A DNA stretch of 64,000 bases from contig NZ_OMPU01000006.1 in assembly GCF_900313065.1 (NCBI RefSeq), forward strand, positions 92,006 through 156,005, in the 5' to 3' direction. Positions 46,514-55,442 of the stretch are shown one piece after another; the stretch's first letter is position 1; the number at the start of each line of letters is the position of its first letter. A program made the position numbers and the translations under genes. Origin of the DNA: Kiloniella sp. EL199. GTDB lineage: Bacteria; Pseudomonadota; Alphaproteobacteria; Kiloniellales; Kiloniellaceae. Below the pieces are notes generated by a model. That model did no database searches. It was not told the DNA's origin and was given only the letters and a program-made list of their open reading frames with translations.

Positions 46514-47653
46514 ATGACAATACTTAAGAAAACTACAGTAAGCCGTCGTAAAGTTCTAAAAGGTGCTGCAATTGCAGGTGCTTCAACATTGGCTGCGCCT
46601 GCATTTATCAAAAATGCGCTTTCCTCTTCCGGAGAGCTAAATGTGATGATGTGGTCTGATTACCTTCCTGAAGAATTCAAGGAAGCGTTCAAAAAAGAAA
46701 CCGGAATTACAATTAATCACACTGGTATCGGCTCCAACGAAGAAATTATCAATAAACTTCGTGCAACACGCGGTCGTGGGTTTGACGTTATCTCGCCAAC
46801 AAATATGCGTGCGCAACAATGGGAACCACTGAACCTGCTGCAACCTTTTGACATGAACAAAGTCAAAATTGATCGTGTTAATGCAGCAATGGCAGAGGTC
46901 GGTGAAACTGATTGGAACTTTGCTGGTAAAGGATCTCATTGGCTGCCTCAACTCTGGGGAACAGAAGCTGTTGCGTGGCGCACAGATAAGTGGACCCCTG
47001 AAGGTGGCGTTCCTAGCTACGGGGATCTTTGGAAAGATGGTGGCGAAAACACCATGATGGGCCGCCCGCATTCAATGATGCTTGGTGCTGGCCTTTATAT
47101 GGAAACCATCGGTGAACTTGCGCCAGGCGATATGAAACGAGCCTATAACAGCGAAGATGATATGAAGGACGTATGGTCCAAGATCACTAAGTTCTGTATT
47201 GATCGTAAAGCAAATGTCAAAAAGTTCTGGAACGATGCGGATGGTCAGAAAAATGGCTTGATGCAGGAAGATGTTATTTTGGGACAGACTTGGGATGGAC
47301 CAATTCTGGCGCTGAAAGGTGAAGGAAATCCGGTCCAATATCAGGCACCAAAAGAAGGTGCACTGGCTTGGGTTGATGGTCTTGCAATGCCGAAAGGTGC
47401 GAAGAACATTGATCAAATCTATGCCTTCCTTGAGTTCTCATTCCGTCCTGAAAACGGCGGACTGACCGCGAACCTGACAGGGTATAACTCTGCTGTGATC
47501 GGTGCTGATGCTCATCTGACCGAGCAATCCAAGAAGAACTTTGCCGAAGCTTATCCGGGTGATGCTTTGGATAACCTCTTTGCTTGGCCTGCAGAGCCAA
47601 CATGGTATGCACAGCTTCGTACAGAATTCCGCGATAAATTCGTCGCCGCATAA
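46514..47653 (+). CDS. Tat-exported substrate-binding protein, PotD/PotF-like
   Basis: A 379-residue binding protein of the spermidine/putrescine (PotD/PotF) class, with SRRKVLKGAAIAGAS at the N-terminus, a twin-arginine signal. The mature part starts SSGELNVMMWSDYLPEEF and includes the family's GFDVISPTN stretch. It would feed the three downstream subunits. Location in a taurine region with candidate operators suggests that it binds taurine or another small amine or sulfonate rather than polyamines. That is inference; the sequence alone gives the class, not the ligand. GGGAGAAAAAA precedes the ATG. Confidence 0.85.
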   Translation: MTILKKTTVSRRKVLKGAAIAGASTLAAPAFIKNALSSSGELNVMMWSDYLPEEFKEAFKKETGITINHTGIGSNEEIINKLRATRGRGFDVISPTNMRAQQWEPLNLLQPFDMNKVKIDRVNAAMAEVGETDWNFAGKGSHWLPQLWGTEAVAWRTDKWTPEGGVPSYGDLWKDGGENTMMGRPHSMMLGAGLYMETIGELAPGDMKRAYNSEDDMKDVWSKITKFCIDRKANVKKFWNDADGQKNGLMQEDVILGQTWDGPILALKGEGNPVQYQAPKEGALAWVDGLAMPKGAKNIDQIYAFLEFSFRPENGGLTANLTGYNSAVIGADAHLTEQSKKNFAEAYPGDALDNLFAWPAEPTWYAQLRTEFRDKFVAA

Positions 47654-47674
47654 TCTGTAATTGAGTTCGGTAAG

Positions 47675-47698
47675 GGAGCACAGAATTCTCTGTGCTCC
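47675..47698 (+). terminator. Perfect 10-bp hairpin after the binding-protein gene
   Basis: GGAGCACAGA pairs with TCTGTGCTCC around ATTC. There is no T-run after it, so it probably stabilises or limits readthrough, giving more binding protein than ATPase. Confidence 0.65.
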
Positions 47699-47762
47699 TC
47701 TTCATCCTTATAAATAATAAATTTCGGGTTTTCTTACCCGAGAGAGTGGTCGTGGGGTCCTC

Positions 47763-48854
47763 ATGAGCTCAGGTGTAGATTTAGAACATGTAACAATTCG
47801 TTTCGGCGATTTTACTGCCGTAGACGATGCTAATTTGGCAATCCGAAAGGGCGAGTTTTTTAGTTTTCTTGGCCCCTCTGGTTGCGGGAAAACGACGATT
47901 CTTCGTGCCGTATCGGGTTTCAACGAACCAACAGAGGGAACGATCCGTATTAACGGAAGTGATATGCGTGGTATTGGACCCAACAAACGTCCGACAGCAT
48001 TGATCTTTCAGAACTTGGCCCTTTTTCCATTGATGTCAGTGGCTGACAACATTGCCTTTGGTTTGGAAGTTGAAGGCATCAAATATGTTGAGCGCCGCCG
48101 CAGGGCAGAAGAACTGCTTGATCTCATCGCTCTGTCCGGGCAAGGGGACAAAATGGTCTCGGAATTGTCCGGTGGCCAAAAACAGCGTGTAGCTATTGCG
48201 CGTGCGTTAGCTGTCGAGCCTGAAGTGTTATTACTTGATGAGCCGTTATCAGCGTTGGATTTAAAATTGCGTCAACATATGCGCAGTGAGTTGAGAAACA
48301 TCCAGCAACGTGTTGGCATTACATTTATTTATATTACACATGATCAAGGCGAAGCCCTGACAATGTCTGATCGGATTGCTGTTATGTCTGCGGGTGTTAT
48401 TGAGCAGGTGGGCGATGGCAGCACAATTTATAATGAACCAGAAACAGCATTTGTTGCTTCATTTGTCGGCGAAAACAATCCTTTCTATGGCAAGGTCGTC
48501 AAGGTTGATGGTGATTACGCACAAATTCAAAACAAATTCGGCTTACTTAGAGGGCGAAATACGCAAGGTTTGAATGAGGGCGATGCTGCTATTCTTTTTG
48601 TTCGTCCTGAAGCGCTTTCTCTGGTTGAAGGTGATGTCCCTGCTGAAAATGTTGTTGAAAGCACAATCCTCTCTGAAGAATTTGAGGGACCTTCTATCCA
48701 TATTCATATGGAAGGTGAAACCGAAAAGCGCATATCGTTTGCCGTCAGTAACGAAGGTAAGGGGACGCACTTGAAAGTTGGTGATACTGCAAAGATTTGC
48801 TTTGAAGTAGATCGGGCCATTGTACTGCCGGAAGGAGATTTGGCCGATGAGTGA
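47763..48854 (+). CDS. ABC importer ATPase, PotA-like
   Basis: A 363-residue ATPase with Walker A GPSGCGKTT, signature LSGGQKQRVAIARAL, Walker B VLLLDEPLSALD and a C-terminal TOBE regulatory domain from about residue 280. It is the motor of the polyamine-class importer. It starts at ATG 47763 and overlaps the next gene by eight bases. Confidence 0.9.
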   Translation: MSSGVDLEHVTIRFGDFTAVDDANLAIRKGEFFSFLGPSGCGKTTILRAVSGFNEPTEGTIRINGSDMRGIGPNKRPTALIFQNLALFPLMSVADNIAFGLEVEGIKYVERRRRAEELLDLIALSGQGDKMVSELSGGQKQRVAIARALAVEPEVLLLDEPLSALDLKLRQHMRSELRNIQQRVGITFIYITHDQGEALTMSDRIAVMSAGVIEQVGDGSTIYNEPETAFVASFVGENNPFYGKVVKVDGDYAQIQNKFGLLRGRNTQGLNEGDAAILFVRPEALSLVEGDVPAENVVESTILSEEFEGPSIHIHMEGETEKRISFAVSNEGKGTHLKVGDTAKICFEVDRAIVLPEGDLADE

Positions 48855-49845
48855 TTTTCTGTCCGTATTTCTCGCCGTTGTTTTGGCTCTTCTTGTCGCA
48901 CCAATGCTACAAAAGAATACCTATACAGTTTGGGCAAATTTGCGACAGGTTACATTCGTCAAGAAAAACGGCGTTCTGGTTTCTACCTATTTAATCGGCG
49001 CTGTTTTTATCTGGGTTGTTTTAATGATCATCGCACCCCAGCTTTACATGGTGGACTTCTCGTTCCGAGATGGTGCGATTGGCGGTGACCCGGATGCCTA
49101 CACACTCAAAAATTATTCCTATCTGATTTTTGGGCGTGATAGCGACGAGAACCTCTTTAATTTACTCCATCTGCAAATTTTCCTGAAAACAATCTTGGCA
49201 TCTGTTGGTGTAACATTGTTAGCTTTTTTGCTTTGTTATCCCATTGCCTATTACTTGGCTCAAAGTACGAAAGGTGGAACTACGCGGTTGTTTCTGATCG
49301 CCTTGATCTTGCCGTTTTGGGTCAATGAAATTCTGCGGGCTTTTGCCTTCCGAATTCTTTTTGGATCCAGTGGTGTTATCAATGTCTCTTTAATGGGGAT
49401 GGGAATTCTTGATGAGCCGATTGATTTCATCAAGGCAGATATCGCGATGTATGCTGGTTTAAGTTATGCCTATATCCTGCTTATGGTTTTCCCTATTTAT
49501 AATGCGATTGAAAGCCTGGATCACAATCAGATTGAGGCGGCCAGAGATTTGGGATCACCGTGGTGGCGCATTCACTATCGTGTCGTTATTCCCTATGCAA
49601 AACCAGGTATTGCGTCCGGCTGTACCATGGTCTTTATGCTCTCGGCTGGTGCCTTGGCTGTGCCTCAGATCTTGGGTGGTCCTAGCAGTCTCTGGTTTAC
49701 CCAGATAATTTATGACTGGTTCTTTACCGGTGGTGATTGGTCGCGCGGATCTGCCTACGCATTTGTCTTGCTCTTCTCCTGCATTATCTTTGTTTTGGCA
49801 GTGATGAAGTTCTTCAAGGTTAATTTAGGGGAGCTTGCGAAATGA
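48847..49845 (+). CDS. ABC importer permease, PotB-like
   Basis: About 332 residues. An extra hydrophobic segment (FLSVFLAVVLALLVAPML) lies at the N-terminus before the normal permease core. The EAA-type coupling loop is IEAARDLGSPWWRIHYRVVIP. The ATG at 48847, 17 bases after GGAAGGAG, is preferred to the frame's opening at 48820. It overlaps both the ATPase gene and the second permease gene. Confidence 0.88.
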   Translation: MSDFLSVFLAVVLALLVAPMLQKNTYTVWANLRQVTFVKKNGVLVSTYLIGAVFIWVVLMIIAPQLYMVDFSFRDGAIGGDPDAYTLKNYSYLIFGRDSDENLFNLLHLQIFLKTILASVGVTLLAFLLCYPIAYYLAQSTKGGTTRLFLIALILPFWVNEILRAFAFRILFGSSGVINVSLMGMGILDEPIDFIKADIAMYAGLSYAYILLMVFPIYNAIESLDHNQIEAARDLGSPWWRIHYRVVIPYAKPGIASGCTMVFMLSAGALAVPQILGGPSSLWFTQIIYDWFFTGGDWSRGSAYAFVLLFSCIIFVLAVMKFFKVNLGELAK

Positions 49846-50729
49846 CCTCTGATCTTATTCAGAAGTACATGGTGCGATTTTATATTGCGATGTTCTTCTT
49901 ATATCTTTTCGGTCCGTTGATCCTGATGGGAGTGACTGCTTTTAACTCTCCTACTTTTCCGACAGCAATACCCATTGATGAGCTGACCTTGAAGTGGTTT
50001 TCAGTACTTGCCAACGACAAGGATATGATACAGGGCATCAAGAACTCGCTCTGGATCGGTTTAGGTGTTGTTTGTCTGGCTGTTCCTATTGGTTTGGCGG
50101 CTGCCTTGCTGATGTCACAGGTTCATAAGAAAGCTCAGTCAATTTACTATATGATTGTTGTGTCTCCGCTATTGACACCGGGTGTTATCTTGGGGATCTC
50201 GACATTGGTTTTCTGGGATCGACTGGGTGTTTGGGTTGATGCGGATTATAACTCTGTTTTTTACAGTGGAATTTTCCTGTCTGTTATCGGGCAATCAACC
50301 TTTATCTCTGCATATTGTATGCTGATTTTCCTTTCCAGATTGCAACGCTTTGATCGTACTCAGGAAGAAGCTGCGCTTGACCTTGGGGCGACAAATGTTC
50401 AGGTGTTCTGGAAGATTCTGATCCCTTTCTTGAGACCTGCGATTGGATCTGCTGCGTTCCTGGCTTTCCTGACCAGTTTCGAAAACTACAATACAACACT
50501 CTTTACCATTCAGGCGGAAAGTACTCTAACAACTGTTCTTGCTGGTAAAGTGAGGCTGGGGACCAATCCGTCCTTGAGTGCCTTGGCTGTTGTGATTGTT
50601 GGTATTACCTTGGTCGGTGCTGTGACGCATGAAATCTACCGTCGTCGAGAAATGAGACGAGAAGCACTTGCTGCTGAAGCTGCAAAAAGAGCGGCCCATA
50701 CAGCAGATAAAGGTATGGCCCCAGTTTAA
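49842..50729 (+). CDS. ABC importer permease, PotC-like
   Basis: A 295-residue second permease with about six membrane segments, and an EAA-type loop QEEAALDLGATNVQVFWKILIP. It starts within the stop of the PotB-like gene (ATGA). The C-terminal tail is long, charged and alanine-rich (about 35 residues). It is the last gene of the importer operon and is followed by a strong palindromic terminator. Confidence 0.88.
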   Translation: MTSDLIQKYMVRFYIAMFFLYLFGPLILMGVTAFNSPTFPTAIPIDELTLKWFSVLANDKDMIQGIKNSLWIGLGVVCLAVPIGLAAALLMSQVHKKAQSIYYMIVVSPLLTPGVILGISTLVFWDRLGVWVDADYNSVFYSGIFLSVIGQSTFISAYCMLIFLSRLQRFDRTQEEAALDLGATNVQVFWKILIPFLRPAIGSAAFLAFLTSFENYNTTLFTIQAESTLTTVLAGKVRLGTNPSLSALAVVIVGITLVGAVTHEIYRRREMRREALAAEAAKRAAHTADKGMAPV

Positions 50730-50754
50730 GTAAGTCTAGATGACTAGGTAAAAG

Positions 50755-50788
50755 AAATGGCGGTAAAGTTATAACTTTACCGCCATTT
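50755..50788. terminator. Perfect 17-bp palindromic terminator
   Basis: The 34-base palindrome (arms AAATGGCGGTAAAGTTA and its complement) is perfect and followed by TTATT. It lies between the importer operon and a convergent small gene, so it probably works in both directions. Confidence 0.8.
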
Positions 50789-50815
50789 TTATTGAATTGC
50801 GCTTAATATAAAGAG

Positions 50816-51193
50816 CTATGCACCGCCATTGCCAAAATGCTCGCCAATAATCTCTTCCTTTGTATCGAGAGAGACATCAGAAACTGTCTTTGTCGGCCCT
50901 GTTTGCTGCCAGGCAATTTTCCAATAAAGTTCTTTTTCCATTCTTAGAATTTCAATAAATGCTTGATAGTGCTTTATATCAAAATAAGCAGTTGCAGTTC
51001 CTTTCTTATGGTCACCATAAGGGTTCTGGGCGTTTTGATCGCCATAGTCTTTGAATACAGCAAGTCCACAGTCTTTACCTTTTTCATTCAGTAATCTAAT
51101 AATTATCTGTGATTTTGGTTTGTCAGCGGTAGATTTGGTGTTCAGAATCTGCACTGTATATTTCGAAATGCTATGTACGGTTGTTGGCATCAT
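50816..51193 (-). CDS. Hypothetical protein, about 125 residues
   Basis: No family recognised. The sequence is rich in beta-strand and polar residues (SKYTVQILNTKSTADKPKSQ, then IIIRLLNEKG), with a central YFDIKHYQAFIEILRMEKELYWKIAW and a glycine-rich end (EHFGNGGA). No signal or membrane segment. The ATG at 51193 has AGGGGAAAGG just before it, better than the frame's first ATG at 51214. It lies alone between the importer terminator and the tpa promoter; its role in sulfonate use is unknown. Confidence 0.6.
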   Translation of the reverse strand: MMPTTVHSISKYTVQILNTKSTADKPKSQIIIRLLNEKGKDCGLAVFKDYGDQNAQNPYGDHKKGTATAYFDIKHYQAFIEILRMEKELYWKIAWQQTGPTKTVSDVSLDTKEEIIGEHFGNGGA

Positions 51194-51351
51194 AGGCCTT
51201 TCCCCTGCAGTCATTCATATCAAGAATTTTATGCTTGTGAACTATCTTTAAATTCTATGGCTTAAAATTCTAAGGTAAGCCGTGGAAGAATCACAGCGAT
51301 TTATGACACATCCTATCATGTTAGTGCATAAGGCTCTATGGATCGTAAAAT

Positions 51352-51416
51352 CTGGACTCACCAAATTGTAGTTTCTGGTTCAGGTGGTTTTATCAATTTG
51401 GTTCAACTGGAACTAT
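51352..51416 (+). promoter_or_regulatory. Candidate TauR-like operator cluster before tpa
   Basis: CTGGACTCAC (51352), CTGGTTCAGG (51375), TTGGTTCAAC (51398) and CTGGAACTAT (51407) are spaced 23, 23 and 9 bases. A further TTGGCCCAAT is at 51504. The first and last fit the half-sites seen at 43286-43317 and 53174-53205; the middle ones are weaker. The rest of the 376-base gap 51194-51569 shows no other feature. Confidence 0.5.
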
Positions 51417-51569
51417 CGCCGTTATGAAAACGCGTGTGACACTTCGATCAAGGAAAACATCTACATAGTGGCCCAGCTAGCTTTTTGGGGCCAGGTTATC
51501 AGATTGGCCCAATTTGCCGGACAATTAAGGCAATAAGACAGTAAGGCCCTTTAGTGTTGGAAGTGAATC

Positions 51570-52952
51570 ATGACATTAACAGAACAAATGAACGATTTTA
51601 GCGACGTCATTGAAAATGACCGGGCTCATGTATGGCACCATATCAGCCAGCACAAACGTTATGAAACCGTTGATCCTCTTGTTATTATTGAAGGCAAGGG
51701 AATGAACGTTTGGGATGCAAAGGGTAAAAAATATCTTGATGCCGTATCTGGTGGGGTCTGGACTGTCAATGTTGGTTATGGTCGGGAAACAATCGCAGAT
51801 GCTGTACGTGAACAACTTGTAAAATTGAATTATTTTGCAAATTCGGCTGGCTCTATTCCTGGCGCAAACTTTGCCAAGGCACTTATCGATAAAATGCCGG
51901 GTATGAGCCGGGTTTACTTTTCAAACTCAGGCTCTGAAGCCAACGAAAAAGCCTATAAGATTGTACGTCAGATCGCACACAATAAATACGGTGGAAAGAA
52001 ACATAAAATTCTTTACCGGGATCGTGATTATCATGGTACGACAATCACAGCGCTGAGTTCTACCGGGCAATTACAACGGAAAGATCAGTATGGTCCCTTT
52101 ACCCCCGGTTTCGTCGAAGTTCCCCACTGTTGCGAATATCGCTCCCAATACGAAAATGATGGTGATTATGGTGTGAAAGCAGCTTTGGCCATTGAAGAAG
52201 TCATTCTTCGTGAAGGACCGGATACTGTTGGTGCCTTGGTTCTGGAGCCAATCACAGCAGGTGGTGGAGTAATTACACCTCCCGAAGGTTACTGGGAAAA
52301 GGTACAGGAAATATGTAAAAAATACGATATCCTGCTCCATATCGACGAAGTTGTTTGTGGTTTGGGAAGAACAGGTAAATGGTTTGGTTATCAGCACTAT
52401 GGAATCAAGCCGGACATTGTCACGATGGCAAAAGGTGTTGCTTCTGGCTATGCAGCGATTTCTTGTACGGTGACAACAGAAGAGGTTTTTGATCAATTCA
52501 AAAACAACCCTTCTGATCCAATGAGCTTCTTTAGAGATATATCCACTTTTGGTGGATGTACGGCTGGTCCTGCAGCTGCTCTTGAAAACATGCGGATTAT
52601 CGAAGAAGAGAACCTGCTTGATAATGTCACCAAGATGGGGGATTACCTTCTTGGAAAGCTCCATGAGTTGAAAGAAAAGCATCAGGTTATTGGTGATGTT
52701 CGTGGAAAGGGACTTTTCTGTGGACTGGAGTTGGTAGTTGATCGTGAGACAAAGCAACCGGTTGATGAAAGTATTACTCAGGCTGTTGTTGGTGAATGTA
52801 TGGCCCAAGGGGTGATTATCGGGGCAACCAATCGGAGCTTTAGAGAATTCAATAATACACTCTGCTTGAGTCCTGCATTGATTTGTACAACAGCAGAATT
52901 GGATGAGATTGTCACAGCGATTGATAATGCTTTATCCAAAATCTGTGGATAG
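51570..52952 (+). CDS. tpa: Taurine-pyruvate aminotransferase
   Basis: A 460-residue class III aminotransferase, close in length and sequence style to known Tpa enzymes: AHVWHHISQHKRYE near the N-terminus and LDAVSGGVWTVNVGYGRETI are characteristic. The PLP lysine is about Lys288 in VTMAKGVASGY. It transfers the amino group of taurine to pyruvate, giving sulfoacetaldehyde and alanine. GTTGGAAG precedes the ATG. A strong terminator follows, so it is a single unit, with xsc transcribed separately. Confidence 0.93.
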   Translation: MTLTEQMNDFSDVIENDRAHVWHHISQHKRYETVDPLVIIEGKGMNVWDAKGKKYLDAVSGGVWTVNVGYGRETIADAVREQLVKLNYFANSAGSIPGANFAKALIDKMPGMSRVYFSNSGSEANEKAYKIVRQIAHNKYGGKKHKILYRDRDYHGTTITALSSTGQLQRKDQYGPFTPGFVEVPHCCEYRSQYENDGDYGVKAALAIEEVILREGPDTVGALVLEPITAGGGVITPPEGYWEKVQEICKKYDILLHIDEVVCGLGRTGKWFGYQHYGIKPDIVTMAKGVASGYAAISCTVTTEEVFDQFKNNPSDPMSFFRDISTFGGCTAGPAAALENMRIIEEENLLDNVTKMGDYLLGKLHELKEKHQVIGDVRGKGLFCGLELVVDRETKQPVDESITQAVVGECMAQGVIIGATNRSFREFNNTLCLSPALICTTAELDEIVTAIDNALSKICG

Positions 52953-52984
52953 ATTTAACACGTCTCCTAAATGAAACTCTAATG

Positions 52985-53013
52985 GGACTGATCTTGTGGT
53001 CAGTCCTTTTTTT
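52985..53013 (+). terminator. Rho-independent terminator after tpa
   Basis: GGACTGA (52985-52991) pairs with TCAGTCC (53000-53006), and is followed by seven Ts. Confidence 0.85.
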
Positions 53014-53017
53014 ATCG

Positions 53018-53041
53018 AAAATTTCGAGGAAAATTTCGAGG
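53018..53041. repeat. 12-bp tandem duplication
   Basis: AAAATTTCGAGG occurs twice back-to-back, directly after the tpa terminator, in the 478-base gap before xsc. Function unknown; probably a simple duplication. The gap also holds the operator pair at 53174-53205 and no supported gene. Confidence 0.85.
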
Positions 53042-53173
53042 AAAATGTCCTGGTTTTGTCTGTAATCTCAGTAAAGTTTCCATCTATTTACGAAAAATCA
53101 TAATTCTTTGTTTTTAAATAATTTTCTCTAGGTTTTCCAGGCAGGATGGAGACGTATAAAGATTCGCTTAAAT

Positions 53174-53205
53174 CTGGTATCATTGATGGGTAAATCTGGA
53201 CCTAT
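53174..53205 (+). promoter_or_regulatory. Candidate TauR-like operator before xsc
   Basis: CTGGTATCAT (53174-53183) and CTGGACCTAT (53196-53205), 22 bases apart, mirror the pair at 43286-43317 in order and spacing. It lies 226 bases before the xsc start. Confidence 0.5.
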
Positions 53206-53430
53206 GTGAAAAAGGAAATAGTTGCTTTTCTGTTGTCAGGACGAGCCTGCGTTTTGCCCGAACCTTTAGTTTGTGGAACTCGAAGATCATAAACTTGAAG
53301 GCAAGGCAGAACTTTAAAAGCAAAAGTCGAAACATATAAACGGCTGGAATTGATCAAGATTTTGATCAGTCCCTTTGAGAATTTTCTCTTAAATGATGAG
53401 AATAATTTTTGAAATAAGGAATAGATAACA

Positions 53431-55206
53431 ATGAAGATGACGACAGAAGAAGCCTTTGTAAAAGTTTTACAAATGCACGGTATCGAACATGGTTTTGGAA
53501 TCATCGGCTCTGCTTTTATGCCAATCTCTGATTTGTTCCCGAAAGCGGGTATCAAATTTTGGGACGTTGCCCATGAAACAAATGGTGGAATGATTTGTGA
53601 TGGCTATACACGTACAACCGGAAAAATCGGTATGTGTATTGCACAGAACGGCCCAGGCATTACAGGGTTTGTAACTCCAATTAAAACAGCTTACTGGAAT
53701 CACACACCAATGCTTCTGGTGACACCACAGGCTGCCAATAAAACAATCGGACAGGGGGGCTTTCAGGAAGTAGAGCAAATGGCTCTCTTTAAAGACATGG
53801 TTTGTTATCAGGAAGAGGTCCGAGATCCATCCCGTATGGCCGAGGTCTTGAACCGCGTTATCCAAAAAGCAAAACGAGGGTCGGCACCAGCACAGATCAA
53901 CGTGCCACGTGATCTCTGGACACAGGTCATTGATATTGAACTTCCACAGATGGTTGATATTGAATTGCCATCAGGTGGTGCAACTGCAATCACTAAAGCT
54001 GCCGAGCTTTTATCAGGCGCGAAATTCCCTGTTATTCTTTCAGGGGCAGGTGTCGTAATTGGCAATGCTATTCCTGATTGTCAGGCTTTGGCAGAACGCC
54101 TTGATGCACCAGTATGTAGTGGTTATCAGCACAATGACAGCTTCCCGGGCAGCCATCCTCTGGCAGCAGGACCTCTTGGATATAATGGTTCCAAGGCTGC
54201 AATGGAACTGATTGCAAAGGCAGACGTTGTCCTCGCGCTGGGAACACGTCTTAATCCGTTTTCTACATTGCCGGGGTATGGCATTGATTACTGGCCTAAA
54301 GATGCTAGTATCATTCAGGTAGATATCAATTCAGATCGTATTGGTCTGACCAAAAAAGTCGATGTCGGGATCTGTGGTGATGCCAAACAGGTCGCACAGC
54401 AAATTCTGTCTCAGTTAAGCCCTACAGCCGGTGACAGTGGACGTGAAGAGCGTAAAGCACTTATTCATCATACAAAATCATCATGGCTTCAGGCTCTCAG
54501 CAGCATGGATCATGAAGATGATGATCCGGGAACAACATGGAACGAAGATTCTCGTCGTCGCGATGCAGACCGTATGTCTCCACGTATGGCGTGGCGTGCT
54601 ATTCAAGAAGGCCTTCCGCAAGATGCCATCATTTCCAGTGATATCGGAAACAACTGTGCGATTGGCAATGCTTACCCAACTTTTGAGAAAGGTCGTAAGT
54701 ATTTGGCGCCGGGGCTTTTTGGTCCTTGTGGTTATGGTTTCCCGTCAATTATTGGTGCCAAGATTGGTTGCCCGGATACACCTGTTGTTGGTTTTGCCGG
54801 TGATGGTGCCTTTGGTATCAGTATGAACGAAATGACCTCTGTTGGTCGTGACGAATGGCCTGCGATAACAATGGTTATTTTCCGAAACTATCAATGGGGT
54901 GCTGAGAAGCGAAACACAACCTTGTGGTACGACAACAATTTCGTTGGTACAGAGCTGGATCCTCACCTGAGCTATGCCAAGGTTGCCGAGGGTTGTGGTT
55001 TGAAAGGTGTTACTGTTCGTACGCAGAGTGAACTTACCGCGACACTGCAGGAAGCAACAGCAGCACAAAAAGATGGGGTAACAACCTTTATCGAGGTTAT
55101 TCTCAACCAAGAGCTTGGAGAGCCTTTCCGTCGTGATGCGATGACAAAGCCGGTTCAAGTTGCTGGTATTAACCCGGATGACATGCGACCGCAAAAAGGT
55201 GTTTAA
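53431..55206 (+). CDS. xsc: Sulfoacetaldehyde acetyltransferase
   Basis: A 591-residue ThDP enzyme. The N-terminal GFGIIGSAFMPISDLFP and AHETNGG (with the ThDP-activating glutamate) and the C-terminal GDGAFGISMNEMTS...FRNYQWG are typical of Xsc. With phosphate it cleaves sulfoacetaldehyde into acetyl phosphate and sulfite. The acetyl phosphate goes to Pta, the sulfite to SoeABC. It starts at ATG 53431 with AAGGAAT upstream. Confidence 0.95.
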   Translation: MKMTTEEAFVKVLQMHGIEHGFGIIGSAFMPISDLFPKAGIKFWDVAHETNGGMICDGYTRTTGKIGMCIAQNGPGITGFVTPIKTAYWNHTPMLLVTPQAANKTIGQGGFQEVEQMALFKDMVCYQEEVRDPSRMAEVLNRVIQKAKRGSAPAQINVPRDLWTQVIDIELPQMVDIELPSGGATAITKAAELLSGAKFPVILSGAGVVIGNAIPDCQALAERLDAPVCSGYQHNDSFPGSHPLAAGPLGYNGSKAAMELIAKADVVLALGTRLNPFSTLPGYGIDYWPKDASIIQVDINSDRIGLTKKVDVGICGDAKQVAQQILSQLSPTAGDSGREERKALIHHTKSSWLQALSSMDHEDDDPGTTWNEDSRRRDADRMSPRMAWRAIQEGLPQDAIISSDIGNNCAIGNAYPTFEKGRKYLAPGLFGPCGYGFPSIIGAKIGCPDTPVVGFAGDGAFGISMNEMTSVGRDEWPAITMVIFRNYQWGAEKRNTTLWYDNNFVGTELDPHLSYAKVAEGCGLKGVTVRTQSELTATLQEATAAQKDGVTTFIEVILNQELGEPFRRDAMTKPVQVAGINPDDMRPQKGV

Positions 55207-55226
55207 TTTCCTTTTGTAGCTTTTAG

Positions 55227-55284
55227 TCTGGCCCTGAAATCATTCTGATATCAAATTGATAGAGAGTGTTATTTCGGGGCCAGA
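55227..55284. other. Long-stem inverted repeat after xsc
   Basis: TCTGGCCCTGAAAT (55227-55240) pairs with ATTTCGGGGCCAGA (55271-55284) with one T-G wobble over a 30-base loop. It has no following T-run. It may end xsc transcription or fold in the leader of the bio operon. No BioR-type site was seen between here and bioF. Confidence 0.5.
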
Positions 55285-55442
55285 AAAAGTAAGACAAGTT
55301 GTTTATAAAACAGAGCTTGATGAAGACAAGAGTTGCTCTTAAAGGCATTTGATATTAAAACCAGCGGTGAAGCATTGCTGGTTGGATTATGGCCTTGATT
55401 GCCGTCCTCCAGGTAGAGTATTCCCTGTTGAGGTAACTCAAG

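Noticed and set aside
55207-55442. BioR-type operator before bioF
   Set aside because: No match to the TTATMKATAA-type palindrome was found; only a long stem after xsc.
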